From positions 3,744,718-3,808,717 of the forward strand of contig OZ017768.1 of the NCBI GenBank assembly GCA_963969345.1: a stretch of 64,000 bases of DNA, in the 5' to 3' direction. Both the position numbers and the translations under genes were made by a program. Shown piece by piece: positions 1-13,510 of this stretch (the first letter of the stretch is position 1; each line of letters opens with the position of its first letter). The stretch comes from Turbatrix aceti. Its lineage: Eukaryota > Nematoda > Chromadorea > Rhabditida > Panagrolaimidae. The notes below the pieces were generated by a model that saw only the letters and a program-made list of their open reading frames with translations, was not told where the DNA came from and searched no databases.

Positions 1-560
1 AAAAAATATCCGTTTTTTGATTTTTTGACAAAAAAATTTCAAAATGAAAAAAAAGTTGCAAAATAATTCGAAAATTTTTTAGTAGATTTTTTTGAAACAG
101 AACATTCAGAAAAAAGTGAAAAAATTGAAACATTTTTTTTCGATTTTTTGAAACCAAACATTTAAAAAAATCTAAATTAAATTTTTGGAAAAACGCAAAA
201 AAAAACGAAAATTTGGATACAAACAATTTTTTGTGTCTGAAAGCTCAAAATTCATAAAAATACGTAATTTGTTTGGTAAGAAAATATGATTTTGATGAAT
301 TCGTGTTTTTTAAACAAAAAAAAGTACGAAATATTTTATTAAAAAATTAAAAACATTCTATCAAAATATGGCAAAATTTTGAGTTTTCATAAACAAAAAA
401 ATCAGAATTTTGTTTCATTGGTGATTGGCGGTCGGATTTCCGTCCATTTCCGTGATAGCGTAATCATCACGTTTTTTTCTCTATCAGACGCGACTTTGAA
501 TGCCCCGGAGAACAGGTTTGGGTGAAAGCGGTTGCGCAAGGCCTCACCGACGACAACTTT
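1..560. other. AT-rich sequence upstream of the collagen gene
   Basis: Long A and T homopolymer runs fill the first 420 bases. No reading frame resembles a known protein. The GC-richer stretch from about 420 to 660 is probably the promoter and 5' leader of the collagen gene that follows. Confidence 0.5.
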
Positions 561-601
561 ATGCCTCGAAGGCACTGGACCTGAAATCGAAGGAAGGAAG
601 G

Positions 602-608
602 ATAAATA
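602..608 (+). promoter_or_regulatory. TATA-like element of the cuticle collagen gene
   Basis: ATAAATA lies 60 bases upstream of the collagen ATG at 668, which would put a start site near 630-635 and give a short leader. Cuticle collagen genes are often TATA-driven; this placement is inference. Confidence 0.4.
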
Positions 609-667
609 GCGGTGCCCGGGGTTGCGGCTGGTCAGTCTGTTGATTACGACGCGACTTGTGACTTGTT

Positions 668-1630
668 ATGGGAGACGAAGAGAAAAAATCGTCTGTTACG
701 ACGGTGCTTACGACAGCCGCGGGCATCGTGAGTGTTGGCGTCATCCTTGCGTGCGGTGTCGTTGTTGGTCTCCTCATCGATGATATAAATTCTCTCCACG
801 ACGAGATCACCGATGACCTATCTTCTGTGCGTGCCGTCAATCGCGATGCGTGGGCAGCCATGATGCATCTTCAGTCAACGAAAGGCGGCGCAAGGATTTT
901 TGAATTTCGTCGCAAGACCCGTCAGGCTGAGGCTCCGACTTGCGGTGAGTAAAAAAGCTGAGTTCTGTTTCTTTAAACACATTTTTTAGGCTGCAATTCA
1001 TCCCGCTCCAAAAACTGTCCCCGAGGCCCGCGCGGCCCTCCCGGCCCTCCAGGTGGTCCAGGTGAGCCAGGTGACGACGGCACACCCGGCATCCCCGGTG
1101 TGACAGGAGCGACATCAGGCTACACCCGGGACGGCGGCTGTATCCAGTGCCCCGCAGGTCCGCCCGGTGGGCGGGGTCTTCAAGGCGACGTCGGCCCCGC
1201 CGGGCCCCCAGGTCCTCCAGGAACTACCGGCAAGCCTGGACGTCCAGGCACCCGAGGCCCCATCGGGCCCCCAGGTGACCACGGTGAACCTGGATCCCCC
1301 GGCCGTCCGGGTCCACCTGGCTTCCCAGGTGCACCTGGACGCAAGGTCATCCCTACCCCGGGTCCTAAGGGTCAGCCCGGGGTTATCGGGGGTCCTGGAC
1401 TGCCAGGTGATCGTGGCCCGAACGGGTTATCCGGTCTTCGGGGTGATAGCGGTCCTGCCGGGCCCCCGGGTAATGCGGGTCCTCCTGGACCGCCCGGTCG
1501 ACCAGGTCCTAGGGGTCTTGTCGGAATCGTCGGTCCTGATGGTGAGTTGCAATTTGAAGTTTTTTTTGAGGGATCGTAAATTTGGTGTTTTTTTGCAGCT
1601 CATTATTGTCCCTGCCCTGAACGTAACTGA
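668..1630 (+). CDS. Nematode cuticle collagen (Col_cuticle_N plus Gly-X-Y repeats)
   Basis: A structural collagen of the exoskeleton, secreted by the hypodermis. Three exons (668-944, 990-1541, 1599-1630) join in frame to 286 residues. The first 50 residues are the cuticle collagen N-domain with one hydrophobic segment ([21 protein letters not shown]). A basic processing site, FRRKTR, follows near residue 80, as in homology box A where subtilisin-like proteases cut. Cysteine clusters flank a short Gly-X-Y block and a longer one; the short last exon ends [10 protein letters not shown], the typical C-terminal knot of this family. The long triple-helix block contains an RGD tripeptide at 1439-1447. 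Introns are 45 and 57 bases. Family assignment is firm; the orthologous col gene cannot be named. Confidence 0.96.
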
Positions 1631-4600
1631 AGGTAACAAACAAACAAACAAACGATCGTTCTTCCTGGAAACGACCGGTGCAAACTTTTTTTTGTGTACA
1701 GAACGGACGAAGAACGAATAAAAAAAAGACAACCTGGATCGCACCTGGAAAGGTTGTTGGGCTGTGGAGTTGTTCATGCGCGAGAAAAAAGTCTATGCAT
1801 GTGATGAAAAACAAACTGACAATTTGTTCTTCGCTTTTGTTCGCGCGCGCGGTGCTTGTTTTTTTTTCGGGGGTGCAGCCAGCGGCCGTAGCCGTAGCGA
1901 TAGCCGTAGCGCCGCGGCAGCCGGAGTCACAGCCACAGCCGTGGTCAGCGAAGCGAAAACGGTAGCTGCAACGGTGGCGTCTTGACACCGACCGCACGCG
2001 TCGAGGCTTTTTTCCGGCTGTCAGCGCAGCCCGCCTTTTTTTCCAGAGCGTGCGCGCCTGGAAAAAAAGGATTTTTACCTTTTGAGGAACCAACCACGCG
2101 CCCGGGTGACTCCAATAAAATAAATACATAAATGCCCTCCTCGCCTTGGATTTTATAAATTCACCGGCGCATGTATTTTTGGTTTTTGGTGGCGGCGGCG
2201 CGCCTCATTGTTGCATGACTGACCGCGCCCTGGCCTAAATTGGTGGCAGCAGCCTCTCCGGCGCCTCAATACAGTGCCGCTTTTTTTACAAACATAAAAT
2301 AAATTTTTTTTAATAAATATCCTGGTGGTCCGAAGTAAAAAAATGCCAACGACCACCAACAAATAATATTTCTGACGTGTCAAAAAACACCTGGAACATC
2401 ATTTCCTGTCACTCATCTTTTTTTTTGTTTTCTCAGACATGATGACTTTTTTTTACCCTCAAAACCGGTCGTTTCGACGCCTTCTCGCATTTTTTGAATG
2501 TATGTAATGTACTTGTCACTTTTTTTGACCACCTTGCGCTTTCTCAACTTGGAGACCTCAAAATCACATTGCGTCAGTCATCCATCATTTTTCTTGTCTT
2601 TTTGTCCTCGAAAAATACCCCAAATTGACCATATGCCGCGTCGAGCAACTTTTTTTTCATGTCAACGATGCCGGTCGATGGCGCTGACTGACCACTGGTC
2701 CTTTTTTTCTTTGTCTTCTGGGGGGTCTCGTTAGAAGACCCGAACGAACGCCGCAACGCCGGTCGATGACGCAATCCGGCAACTTCAGATTGGCAGGCAT
2801 TCCGGTCGTCTAACTAACTCATCAGTTGTTGTCATTTTCGTTGTCGTTGTCGTTGTCGTTGTCCTCTGCAAACTCTTTGTTGTTGCATAAGTCGGCAATT
2901 AGCCGGACCTTATGCCGATGACAGCCCAGCCACCCACGACCATGACCACAACCACGGCACGCGCGCCTAAATCTCGTTAATATCCCTTCTCGGGTGCCAT
3001 GTATCTGGCTGGCTGGCCTCTGGTCTAACAATGGCACCCGCCAGCCCTGCCAGCGCCACCCGGCTTTGTTTATCTTCGGATTCGGAGGATTTGCTAATCA
3101 GGAAGACAGGGGGTGTCGGACAAGGACAACTTAGTCGCCTCATGAGTCGCAGCATTAGCAAATTGAAATTGAGTTTTGTCCAAGTTGTTGCCTCTGCCAA
3201 AATCCTGGGCCCTGTAAGTTTTTGTTTCACTGTATTCTTTGGCGATTTGAAACCGATTCACATAATCCACAAAATTTTTTCCACCTGTTTGACCGGAATA
3301 AAAAAGTTGATCGTTCTCGTTTTCGTTTTCATTTTCGTTTTTGCTTTCGCGCTCGCTCTAATCCGCTCAAGTGAGCGGAGTGATGATCACTGGTGACCTT
3401 GTGCCCGGGCGCAGAGGCGTCAGGCGTCCTTTCGCTTTCGGCGCCGGTGGACGCCTAATCCCGGGCGCTGATCGCAACTGGTCTTCGTTTGTGATTGATC
3501 CACGAGGACAACGATGAGTGGAAGGGCTTAGGAGGCCGCCTGCTCTCGCGAGACTCTCGATGGCCTTTCTCCGGTAAATCAGTCTGCGCGTAAACAGAAT
3601 CGTCGCCATCGTCGATCCTGTCCTTTTTAACAAATCCAAACCCGCCAGATCTGCTTCCGCGCGTTTTTTTTCAAATCGACAGCCGCTACAAATCTCAAAA
3701 ATACAAATATGATTTTTTTTCATATCTAATGTCAAAATTGTCATTTTCGTTTTCGCACTAATCCACTTTTTTTTCAAGGTTACAGGCTGTCGGACGACCG
3801 GCATTTTGGATCGAACACTCTTTCGTTAAACGATTTGTTTTTCTTTATTTTTTTCTTTGTCCGTCACCGAATACGTCCGCCGTTCGCCGTCGGACGTCTG
3901 ACATCGCTGGCTTCGAGGTCGGGTAACGGAAAAGGCGCGCGCAGAGGAATGACTATTTGCTCAGTCCGCGTGCCGGATGAATAGGCTCGGCTGCCTGTGA
4001 ATGGAACGTGTCTTCCGGTGGCTTTGCGCACCTACCTGTTGCATCTCGGGGTAGCGCAGGCGCCGGATTGTTTTACATTCCAGGGCAGTATTCAATCAGA
4101 GGCGTTAATTGACTTCCTGTCTCATTTATACCCCAAGCTACAGTACCACTACCGTTATTTACGGTAAAAAAACAATGCAAAGTGTAAAACGTTTTTCTTT
4201 TGTTCTCGTGTCTGGACAGTGGCCGGAGGGAGGTGTGAATTTTGCCCGGCACCGGCCAGAGTAGTGTCAACAACAAATTGCGCACCCTTTGGCACCTCAA
4301 CTGAAATTCTGGACACCTTGTTTTGTTTTGTTTTACGGTGGAGGGTGTTTGCGCAGAAATACAAAACCACTGAATTATTTTGCCCGAGGCTGGTTGAATG
4401 GCATTCCTGAACGAACGCGGCGTCGACCCTGGCATGAAGAAAGTTGACAGAACTATACACGATGTCCGGCTTCGCGCCTTCGCTCTACGAACGACAATAT
4501 TTGATTACGGCAGCAGTTTACAGCTTTTTTACTTTTACATTTGCTGTGTTCGTTCAAAAGTTGATTATCCTTTCCTTTTTCTCTTTTTTTTTGGGGAAAG

Positions 4601-7600
4601 GGACGTTTTCCAAATAAATACATTCAAAAGACGCGCTCCAGTCGTGTTTGAACTTTTCGCTCCAATCGTGTTCGACAGTCGCTGCCTGCCATCACCGTTG
4701 TCCCGCGCACGTCGTTTTCGGGAAGGTGTAATGTCATCTGTCAGCCTTCTTCTTCTTCATGTCACCCGGATTTGTTCATAATCGTTGACAACTCGCGTTT
4801 TTCGCGCAGTTATTACGTTCTTCAGGGCGCGCTGACAGTCAGTGGCTGTAGTGGGTGCCAGCGCTGCCGTATTGAGCAGGCAGTGACACGATCCATGCTC
4901 AACAGCAACCTCCAATTTGTCGGATTAGGCCAGACAGACTACATATCACGCGATCCGATCAGCCAGTCACAGTCGCACAGGCAGTCCTGGGAACCTCAGC
5001 TTCTGTGTTTGGTTGGGTGGTCAAATTTTTTATGTTGGTAGTGGTTGGTTTTGTTTTACTGCCGATTTGTCGTTTTATGAGTTTCTTGGGTGAGAAATAC
5101 CCGGGTTGACTGAAACCCGTTTTCATTATTCATTAAGAAAACATAACAAAAATGATGTCGATGTTACTTTCCAAATTTTTATTTCTGTCTTCTGCCTTAA
5201 TTATTTTTTTCTCAATCAAATGCTGTTTTTTTTCTCTCCGAAAGAAACAAAAGTCATCGACCTTCAACCTTCGACGGTCCACGGTCCACGGGAGTCAAAT
5301 TTGAATCAGATTGCGCTAATGGCTAATGGATCGAAGACGCATGTCCAGTCCATAATTAGCCGTGTTTTCTCGCCTTGTTCTTCTTTTTTTGCGAATCTGA
5401 CCTTTGAGCGGCCGTCTGAAGCTCCGGAGTGAGCGCAAACACGCTCGCACTCGACGGGTCACCGCGTCGACCCCCCGGTGGGATGCCGTCACACAGACTT
5501 GGGGGGTGCCATCTCACCTGGGCCCCCCATCCCTGTCCAAGTTGACCCAATTAATTGGATTTCCTCGCGCGTCCTCCTCGCACTTGTTTGCCAACGCGGT
5601 GAGGGCATTCTCGGCACTTCCGAGCTGCCTCCGCCCGTTTTCCTCCGGCCTTCCAGGTGAGGGGGTGGGGCGTAACGGGGGACGGGGGACAATCGGAGAT
5701 GCCAATCGTCAACAGTGTGCCAACGGATTAATTGGGTGAGCGTGAAGTTTTGGGATTAACACGGATTTTTCAAACTTCTCTACCGTTATTTGTCTTTTTT
5801 TGGAGTTTAAAACCCTGTTTCAGCAGAATTCCGTCGATTTGGCCTTCACGGTCCATTCCATGATCACCTGGAAGAGAGTGGGAACGGGATTGTATAAGAC
5901 AAAGTTTAATGGGGTATTTGTTGTTTTTTGGGAAGAGAATAGGTAATAAGCGTACTAGACGAGGGAGTCGCTCGAGTTTACGACCACCCGCGACCATTGC
6001 CACCTCGCGCAACTCATTTCATCGCCTCGTCATGTGTCATATCCTGCCACAATGCCATTGTCATCCATCCACATCCAAAATGCCTATCCTATCCTATCCT
6101 AGCCTGCCCTCACAGCTGCGCAACAATTTTCGCCTGGCTCTGCGCGGCTGCAAAGTGATCGAAACAGAATGTGACAGTTGCTTTTTGCCTTTCTTTTCTG
6201 TTCTATTCTTTTCTCGAGGATTGAAGATTGTATGCAGGCAACAAGTTGTGTGCCATCTCGACTTTGGCTGCTGCTCGTGCTGCTGGTGCTGTTGGTGCTG
6301 GTGGTGGTGTTGCTATCTTCCCGCCATCTTGCAAGGATACCTGCGCTCACCGCTCTTTGGCACAGGCGCCGACCGATGAACGACGATAGAAAAGCATTTG
6401 TTTGTCTTCCCAGGGGCGTTCATCGTTCAAGCGGGTAATTAGCACCCCACTGGCTATCGCGTTCGTTCCTTCAACCAACTCGGGCGATAATGGGGCGCCG
6501 ACAGGTCTTTTTTTCCAATGACTTATTGCCTTTTAACGCTGATGAGCTCAGTTGTTTTTTTCTGCATCGAGCTGAGTTTAAACTTTAGAGATTGGATCAC
6601 TTTTGCTTTTTTTCAGCCATTAGCACCAATCAAAATAGCTTCAAAGTTGCCAAAAAAGCATTTTGCCCGTCCAGCGTCATATGCACTTCCCCGACGAGTG
6701 CCTAAAAATTGAGATTGTTTTTATTTTAAAATTTTTAAAGCGGCCATCACCCGAGTCATCTGCAGCACAGTCCGCAGACGAGACTCTATATAGCGCGCGC
6801 CAATTCAATTCCCGCTCGTCTAAATTGCCTTTTGGCGACTCGCGCGTGTGGCCCTGCTGTCAGCGGCATCAGATGCGCCAATCTCGGCACATTGGCACAC
6901 TGCGTGCCTTTGCTGCCGAACCGGGAGGGCGGCGGGGAGGACTGCGCTTGACAGCTTTGCATCCGGGCTCGTTTGACGCGAACTTGTTAGTCTTTACAAA
7001 TCGCTTCTTGACTTTTTTTGGGGTAACCAACCGGTTTCAAGAAACCAAATCCCATCTCGACCCCAGGTGGTGGCAAAAAAAAAGAAGGTTGAACAGGTGA
7101 GGATACAGACTTGTTGTTTCTTTGTTTCTTGTATCTTCTGTCATTTTGTAACTCATCCCTCCTGGCCCTCCTGCAGGGCAGGCACTGCCTGCAAGTGACA
7201 GATTTCTTTTCTTTTCCTTTTCTTTTCTTTGTTCTTGTGAGGGAGGGTTTTAGTTGTACTACATACCTGACAGCCGAGCTGTCGACAGACAGGGAATTTA
7301 TAAAGTAAAGTATTCCCTAAACATAGTTGTTTCTTTTTGGCTGTTGTGTCTGTCTGTGATGAATGACAACACGCGGCATAAATGCCCATCAGCTTGTTGT
7401 TGTTGTTCTTGTTCTTGACCTGTTTTTCGCTGAAGAACAAGCCGATAGATCTTGTCCTGTCCGGTCACCGCATTAATCACCGCCGTCCTGACCGGGCTCG
7501 AACTTGATGTCGATCGAGTCCAGTCAGTCGGCAAAGTGTGCCGCTTTCAAAAAACTGCCGAGTGGAGACCGTTTATGCCAATTAGCCCGATGAGTGCTCT

Positions 7601-10257
7601 CGGCACGATGATCGTCTTTGAGCCTTCCCGAATCCAGAAAATTTTGTGTAGCTCATTTTTCATATCAATCCATTTGTCGCCTGCCCTGTGAATGAATGAA
7701 TGCATGCCGCAACGCATGCGTCAGGATTAAAGAGCTTACCTGCTTACATACCTGGAAAAACCGCTCGACTTTGATTCTTTGATTGTGCTGAGTGACAAAA
7801 CACCCTGGCAAGTCGTCGGATTACCCTTTTTTCAGCTCATTGTTTTTGTTGTCGACACTTCGGACTCTCCCGACGGGTGTGAGAAAGGGAAATAGAGTTA
7901 CTTTTTGCCGACCGACAAAGCGGGTTGTAGACTGGATGCCGAGTCACTCCACTCCATTAACGGCCGCCCGCCCCCCTTGGATCATCACAGGAGCAAACCG
8001 GGGCGTTTTGTATGCGCGCTGGCTCACTCACACTTGCTACTTTCGCTTGTATGTATCGACATCAAAGGTCAATTGTGCTTATGCAATCGCCGTGCTTCCA
8101 TTCCATTCCATTATTGTTACTTTTGCCGGGCGCTGTCGACTCGTCGTGCTCTCACCGTATTCTACATTTTTTTTCCTGATTCATGCGCCCACTCGATTTT
8201 TTTTATGCTCTGGCCAATGGAGTGGCACTTGAATTTTCTTAGTTAGACGAGATGAAAAAAAATATGTCAAAGACGTATTTAAAATTTTTTTAAATGTTGC
8301 GGCATTGCTCAAAGGGTCCTAGGCCTAGGACCTGGTGCCCGAAGATATGTATTTTTTGTGGTTTTAAGGCGTGCCCAATTAACGACCCTCATTTTTTTCC
8401 ACTTTCCACTTGCCAAGCACCCGCCAGGCGGCTAGCTTGTTCGCTAGCCTGCAAAGCGTGTACAAATTGCATCGTTTTTGATTTACCGCCTTCTCTTTTT
8501 CCATCGTCCGACGTTCTCAAGATCGATGGACTGATACGTCGGCTGCGCCGGTTGTCGACCAGCGACCGGCGACCGTTGCTGCCCCGAAGGCCGTAACCGA
8601 CGGCGTGTCGGCAATTTTCAAAGTCGATCACGCCCATCGTCGCGATGGGCAGCCACAGCCACAGCCGCGACTACGGCCACAGCAGCTAACGGTCCGGCCT
8701 TGCCGTCGCTGCACTCACCTGGCCGATCCGCCACTCGAGTGCACTGCTTGGGCATGCCGTAAAATAGTCGCTGCTACTACCTGACCGTTATCGGCAACTG
8801 GCTTGCATCTCGGCCACTTTTTATGGCCTTCTTTCCATTATCAGGCTTGTTTTATGGCTTTTAGAAGAGGTCAGGTGGCCTGGTCACTTTTATACGCTTT
8901 TTATTGCTGTCTTGATTTTTTTTTCTTTTTTCTTAGCTCCGGCGCATTTTTTGGCTTTGTTTTGTTTTCAGCTTTAGCTTATTAGTTTGTCGACGTGAGT
9001 AACGCGGATTTGACCACCAACAGCGGATCAAAGCCGACAGCTTTGATTGAGGACTTGTTTGCACACGCTTCCGTTTTCGTTTCCATTTTCCAGCGTTTGT
9101 TCAAACTCAAGTCGTTTAGCATCAATTTGCCGCGCGTAGAATTGGTTTCAATTACCTTTGCAATGGCCTTTGTTGCAAACTGACCTTGCGCGAGTTCGAG
9201 CGTATGCCTGAATACGTCCTCGATTTGTCACTGTCAATTTCTTTCTCGTCCGGTCACTCGATACCTCATTTTTCAAGTGCTTCGCGCAAATGATCTTTTT
9301 TTTTTCATCGACTTCTGAACTCACCCCAAACACCCGACCGCCTTCCCGATTGGATTGTTTGGGGTGCGAAGCAAGCGAGAAAAAGTTTTTGTATAATATT
9401 TATGAACGGCGCGTCGATCGGGAGTGCCTGACGCAACCCGTGTGTGCTCTTCCGTTCTCGTTTTTGTTCTCGATTGCGCACCTATATACCTCTCCCAGAA
9501 CAAACACCTTTGCTCTCGTTTTTGTGCTTTGCTAACATAAATGATTTATCGACTCTTCCAACTTTTTCATTTACCTTCCCAAAAAAAAGTGTTGGTTTCT
9601 TCGTTCTGCCTCCTCTTTGCTCAGTGGACCGTAAAATAAATGAAATGGGGACCGAAATGGCACCTCATTTACCGTCTCGCCCCATCTAAGGTACGATCAT
9701 AGCTAAGAGGTCATCGTCTTCGCCGTCGCGTGTCACCGCCCTCTGGCGAACGAGGTGGTTCAAAAACATCCTGCTGACTGACCCCTCCGGTTGACAGAGC
9801 TGACTTCCGGGCTTCAGAGCGGAATCACTCGTGCCGTGCTTTCCAGGATGCTTTTTTATGCAAATTTCAGGCGGCACTCTTTGGCCCCTCGCTTGCGCAC
9901 AGCTTTTGAATTTTTATTGCGTTGTGACTCGGTGATGAGGCCGACTGTTGCATCGGGCGCGTGGGTGAATGAGTTCCTAATTTTTGGCTTTTGTTGCATA
10001 ACTCGCTTCGTTTTTCGTCCATCGGCTGTTGCCGGCGCTTCATTTCGATGGTTGCGCGGTTGCTTCCATCAAAATGCCATTTGATGGGAGTTTTACCCAT
10101 TCTTTGTCCCTTTTTTTGTGCCGGGACGCCACCCTGTCGCCGACCTTTCCCGTGATGCGTCAAATGCCAGCCAAAGGCCATGTTTTGTCGATGATTGCGC
10201 GCGTGCATGAACACCTTCTTCCCAACCTTCACCCATTCAATCAACCTTAAATTTCAG
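1631..10257. other. Gene-poor, T-rich intergenic region
   Basis: Many short open frames occur on both strands, but none shows a recognisable domain, a consistent splice chain or a signal peptide. The plus strand is rich in T runs. Simple repeats include a TTGTCG tract near 2830-2865 and a GCTGGTG-type tract near 6270-6310. Remote enhancers or ncRNAs could lie here, but nothing supports one specifically. Confidence 0.5.
10256..10257 (+). promoter_or_regulatory. Probable spliced-leader trans-splice acceptor
   Basis: AAATTTCAG ends at 10257, five bases before the ATG at 10263, with no coding exon upstream. This is the arrangement expected for SL trans-splicing in nematodes. Confidence 0.6.
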
Positions 10258-10262
10258 GCGCC

Positions 10263-11923
10263 ATGACGTCAAAGGCAGTCTACCTCACCCTGACCGCTGT
10301 CCTCTGTCTTGCGACACGCGGCTGGGCTTTCGACGCTCTCTCCTACGTCAACATCGACTTCGGACACTACTTCCGACTCGCTCAGTGTCAGGCCAAGTGC
10401 ACAGAAAAGTACGGCGAAGTCGCGACCCGTACCCTGCTCGACGGAACTCAGCGAAGACAGTTTATGATTTCCAACAGGCAATACGAGTGGTGTCAACGCG
10501 GCTGCAGTCATGGTCGGATTCTGACGAAAAAAGCAACTCGATCTGCCCCCATTGAAACCGCCTACAAAGATGGTCAGGGATTCTGGCTCACTTCTGCCGC
10601 CGACAATGGCACAAATGGAAAATCTCCCATCGAGGCAGTCGACGTTCTCTGCATTCAGCCTGCCATCGCTGACGACGCTACCGGATTCACGGATTCTCTG
10701 ACTGCAAAGTTCGCGGCTCGGATCAAGGCTGATTTTGTCGCTCCCGTGAGATTTATTGTTCAATGGAAACAAGCGTTGCTGGTAAAAGGCGGAAAGCGAG
10801 AAGAAACGCCCTGGATCACGGCTTCTATTGAACACTCCCCCCTCGTTTCCGCCGAACAACTCCAGCCAGGTGTGCTCTACCGCTTCATGATGACCCTCGT
10901 CGGCCCGGCCGGTCGGATGGGTAAGAGCGTCGAGAGTGACTGGCTCCAGGCCCCTTCTGTCGTCAATACACCCCCTCAGCCCGACAATCCCGTCCAGGTG
11001 AGATCCCAGTTCAACAGCGACGACTCTGTTTCTGCTCTCATCCTCTGGCCTACGATATCCGTTCCAAAATCGTCGGTTGTCATGCCCAGACCTGATTTTC
11101 TGCTCGTGGCACCACTCACATCCTGCCACTTTCACCTGAGGGTCGAGAATTCCTCCGGCGCTGTCAACCAGGTCGTCGACCGAGACCAAGGCGATGGCAT
11201 TCTCATGCGCGATCTCGCTTTTTCTTCCGATTACCGTATTCGGATGCGATCTTTCGTGCCGGGAGACGCAGCTACGCTCATCGATGAGGATTCTGCGTGG
11301 CCTATCGACCTGACCTACAGATCTATGAGCTGCATCGAAGTCCACGGCCGAGGAAGTCTCGAATGCGATCCCGAAGCTGTTTCCAACGTAACCGTCGATG
11401 TGCACGTCAACAACGCCAGCATCGCTGTATCCTGGGTTCCGACTGCCGATGTCAACAACGTTCTCCTCTACCAACTCGTTTTCTACCCGCTGGCCGTCGC
11501 CGACGGTGGCGATGTCTCCACGGCCTGCGCCATGGGCCAGACTTCCCTCTACCGAACTGCTGTAAGTTAAAATTTTTTTCTCCCTTTTTTTTCAAAATCT
11601 TTTTTTTTTTTTTTCAGGCATCAACCACAGCCTCAGCATTCCTGCCAACGACCTCCGACTGCGAATACGAACTCAAAGTAGTGACATACGATCTTTTCGG
11701 CCGCGAAGCCATCGCCTCTGCCCGCTTCCACTTCACGCCGCCTCCGCTTGTGCCGTTGCTGGGTCTCGACGATCTCTCAAATCTCTGGATCGTCGTTGTG
11801 CCCGCCACTGTCCTCCTTCTGTTGTGCCTCGTCATCAACTGCGTCAAGTGCTGCGACCACAGGAGGTGCAAGAAGGTCTCTGCGGTCACCAAGGCTGGTA
11901 TGCCGGTTCCCGAAGCTGTCTGA
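10263..11923 (+). CDS. Type I membrane protein with fibronectin type III domains
   Basis: Predicted cell-surface adhesion or signalling protein. Two exons (10263-11561, 11618-11923) give 534 residues. Residues 1-22 are a signal peptide (hydrophobic core VYLTLTAVLCLA). A short Cys-rich module follows (CQAKC ... WCQRGC), then about three FN3-like beta-sandwich regions between roughly residues 130 and 485. A single transmembrane helix near the C terminus (WIVVVPATVLLLLCLVIN) is followed by a Cys-rich, basic tail of about 30 residues. The Cys-rich module followed by FN3 domains recalls anosmin/KAL-1, but I see no WAP domain and the protein has a membrane anchor, so I do not assign that name. Confidence 0.8.
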
Positions 11924-12057
11924 TTTTCTTTCTGTTTCATTTAGACGTCTATTTCGTGTTCACGGCTACGGCTTGATGGCCTTGCGGTTTTTTTTCACAG
12001 TTTTTTTTTCACGGGTTTTTATGCGGATGATTTTTGTACATATTGAATTTCACAGAA

Positions 12058-12063
12058 AATAAA
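12058..12063 (+). terminator. Polyadenylation signal of the FN3 membrane protein gene
   Basis: AATAAA lies 135 bases after the stop codon in a T-rich 3' region. Confidence 0.6.
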
Positions 12064-12452
12064 ATTTTATAAAAATTTGGTGGTGAAGCATCTTGAAATT
12101 ACATTTAAAAAAAAATTATTGTTGACGCGCAGTTTTTTCAAAACACAAAAAAAACATCGTTAGAGCGACCGCGGTCGCGGTCGTCTTCCGATTTATGCAC
12201 TCCTGTTTTCTCATTTTTTTTCAAACGACAATCACCATCAAATGATGTGATACGCATTCTGTTGTTGCTCTCTGACCGTGGCCGCGTCCACAGTCGCAGT
12301 CGTGGCCCGGCCAATGAATGACTCATGGGGATACCAACGCCTGCGACACCTTGAAATTTGTAAATGAACTGCGATACCGGGCGCTACTCATCACCATCAC
12401 CTGCTTGTCGGTCGCTTTCCACCTTCTTCTGCACCAGCTTTCTTATTTTTAA

Positions 12453-13510
12453 ATGTCAAATACCCAACGTCGCATAATGCCCTTCATCGACGCCTACGCT
12501 GACCCTCGCCGATCTTCCTGCGACGATGTCTTCCAGTACCCCACCGAAGTCATCTACGACGACCCTCTTCGTGTTCCTCGACCCGCCATTGTTCCTCCAC
12601 CACCCCCGTTTTTTGCCGAAGATAAAAAAGATCGAGTAAGAAAGATTTTTCTAATTTAATCCAATTTATGCTCATTTTTAAAAATTTTTCAGTTCTGCTG
12701 GAAAGCTATGCTGCTTGCCGCTGTCTGCGTCTTCCTGAACGCCACGAGCGTGCTTTTCTACCTCCGAACTGGCTTTAGCTACATCACAGCCGTGTTTTCT
12801 GGGATCACAACGGCCCAGACGATCGCTGTGTTCCTCGCGTTTCCATCTTTTATGTCCTGCCGGCCTTGGGGCTCTCGACCGTTCATCCGCATCCTCATCT
12901 GCGCCGTCGTGACTATCATCGGCGCTGTTTGCTGGATTATCATCGCGGTTTTGTGCGTCGTTCGTTTTAGAAACCGTGGTGAAGATTCTGTGTTTATGAC
13001 TGAAACAGAAGGCACCTCAAAAGATGCTTTTAGTCGTCACGGAATCACTGTAATCGCTTTTATCTCTTCGTCTGAGAACGCAAATATTTACAGTGAGTGG
13101 ATAATTTAAAAAAAAACGTAATTGACTGTTTTTTTCCAGTACCAGACCTCGACATGATCACCGCGGTCTTCGCAGGTGTAAACGCTCTCCTCCAGCTCCT
13201 GGTAGCTATCATCGCGCTCGACACGCTCGAAGAAGTCTGGTGCCCTTCCCGGATCCCCCGAACTATCGATAGCGATGTGTTTGTCACCGACATGGTCCCT
13301 GCACCCCGACGCAACCGTTGTCCGGGGCACAATGTCCGGCGTCCGCTGAGCATGATGCCGTTGGGCATGCAGTTCGAGACCGCATATCCTCCTCTGTTGC
13401 CCCAGCAAGGATCACCTGCCTCATCCGAGCAGATCTACCGAAATGCGTCTACCCTTCGGGCGGCCAGCCACGCCCGTTGCTCGTCGTTCTTCAACGAACG
13501 CGCCGTCTGA
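12453..13510 (+). CDS. Four-span membrane protein of unknown function
   Basis: Not recognised. Three exons (12453-12635, 12693-13092, 13140-13510) join in frame to 317 residues. The N-terminal 61 residues are hydrophilic and end in a proline run (VPPPPPFF). Four hydrophobic helices follow: about 65-85, 90-112, 128-153 and near 195-220, with a short acidic loop after helix 3. The C-terminal 95 residues are polar, Arg/Ser/Pro-rich and likely cytosolic. The topology resembles tetraspan or MARVEL-like proteins, but no CCG motif or other family signature is visible. It lies 530 bases after the FN3 gene on the same strand; co-regulation is possible but not shown. Confidence 0.75.

Noticed and set aside
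10269..11474. 401-codon minus-strand open frame opposite the FN3 gene
   Set aside because: Antisense shadow of a well-supported exon with signal peptide, splice sites and FN3 pattern on the other strand.
10263..11923. KAL-1/anosmin orthologue
   Set aside because: Cys-rich module plus FN3 order is suggestive, but the WAP domain is not visible and a transmembrane helix is present.
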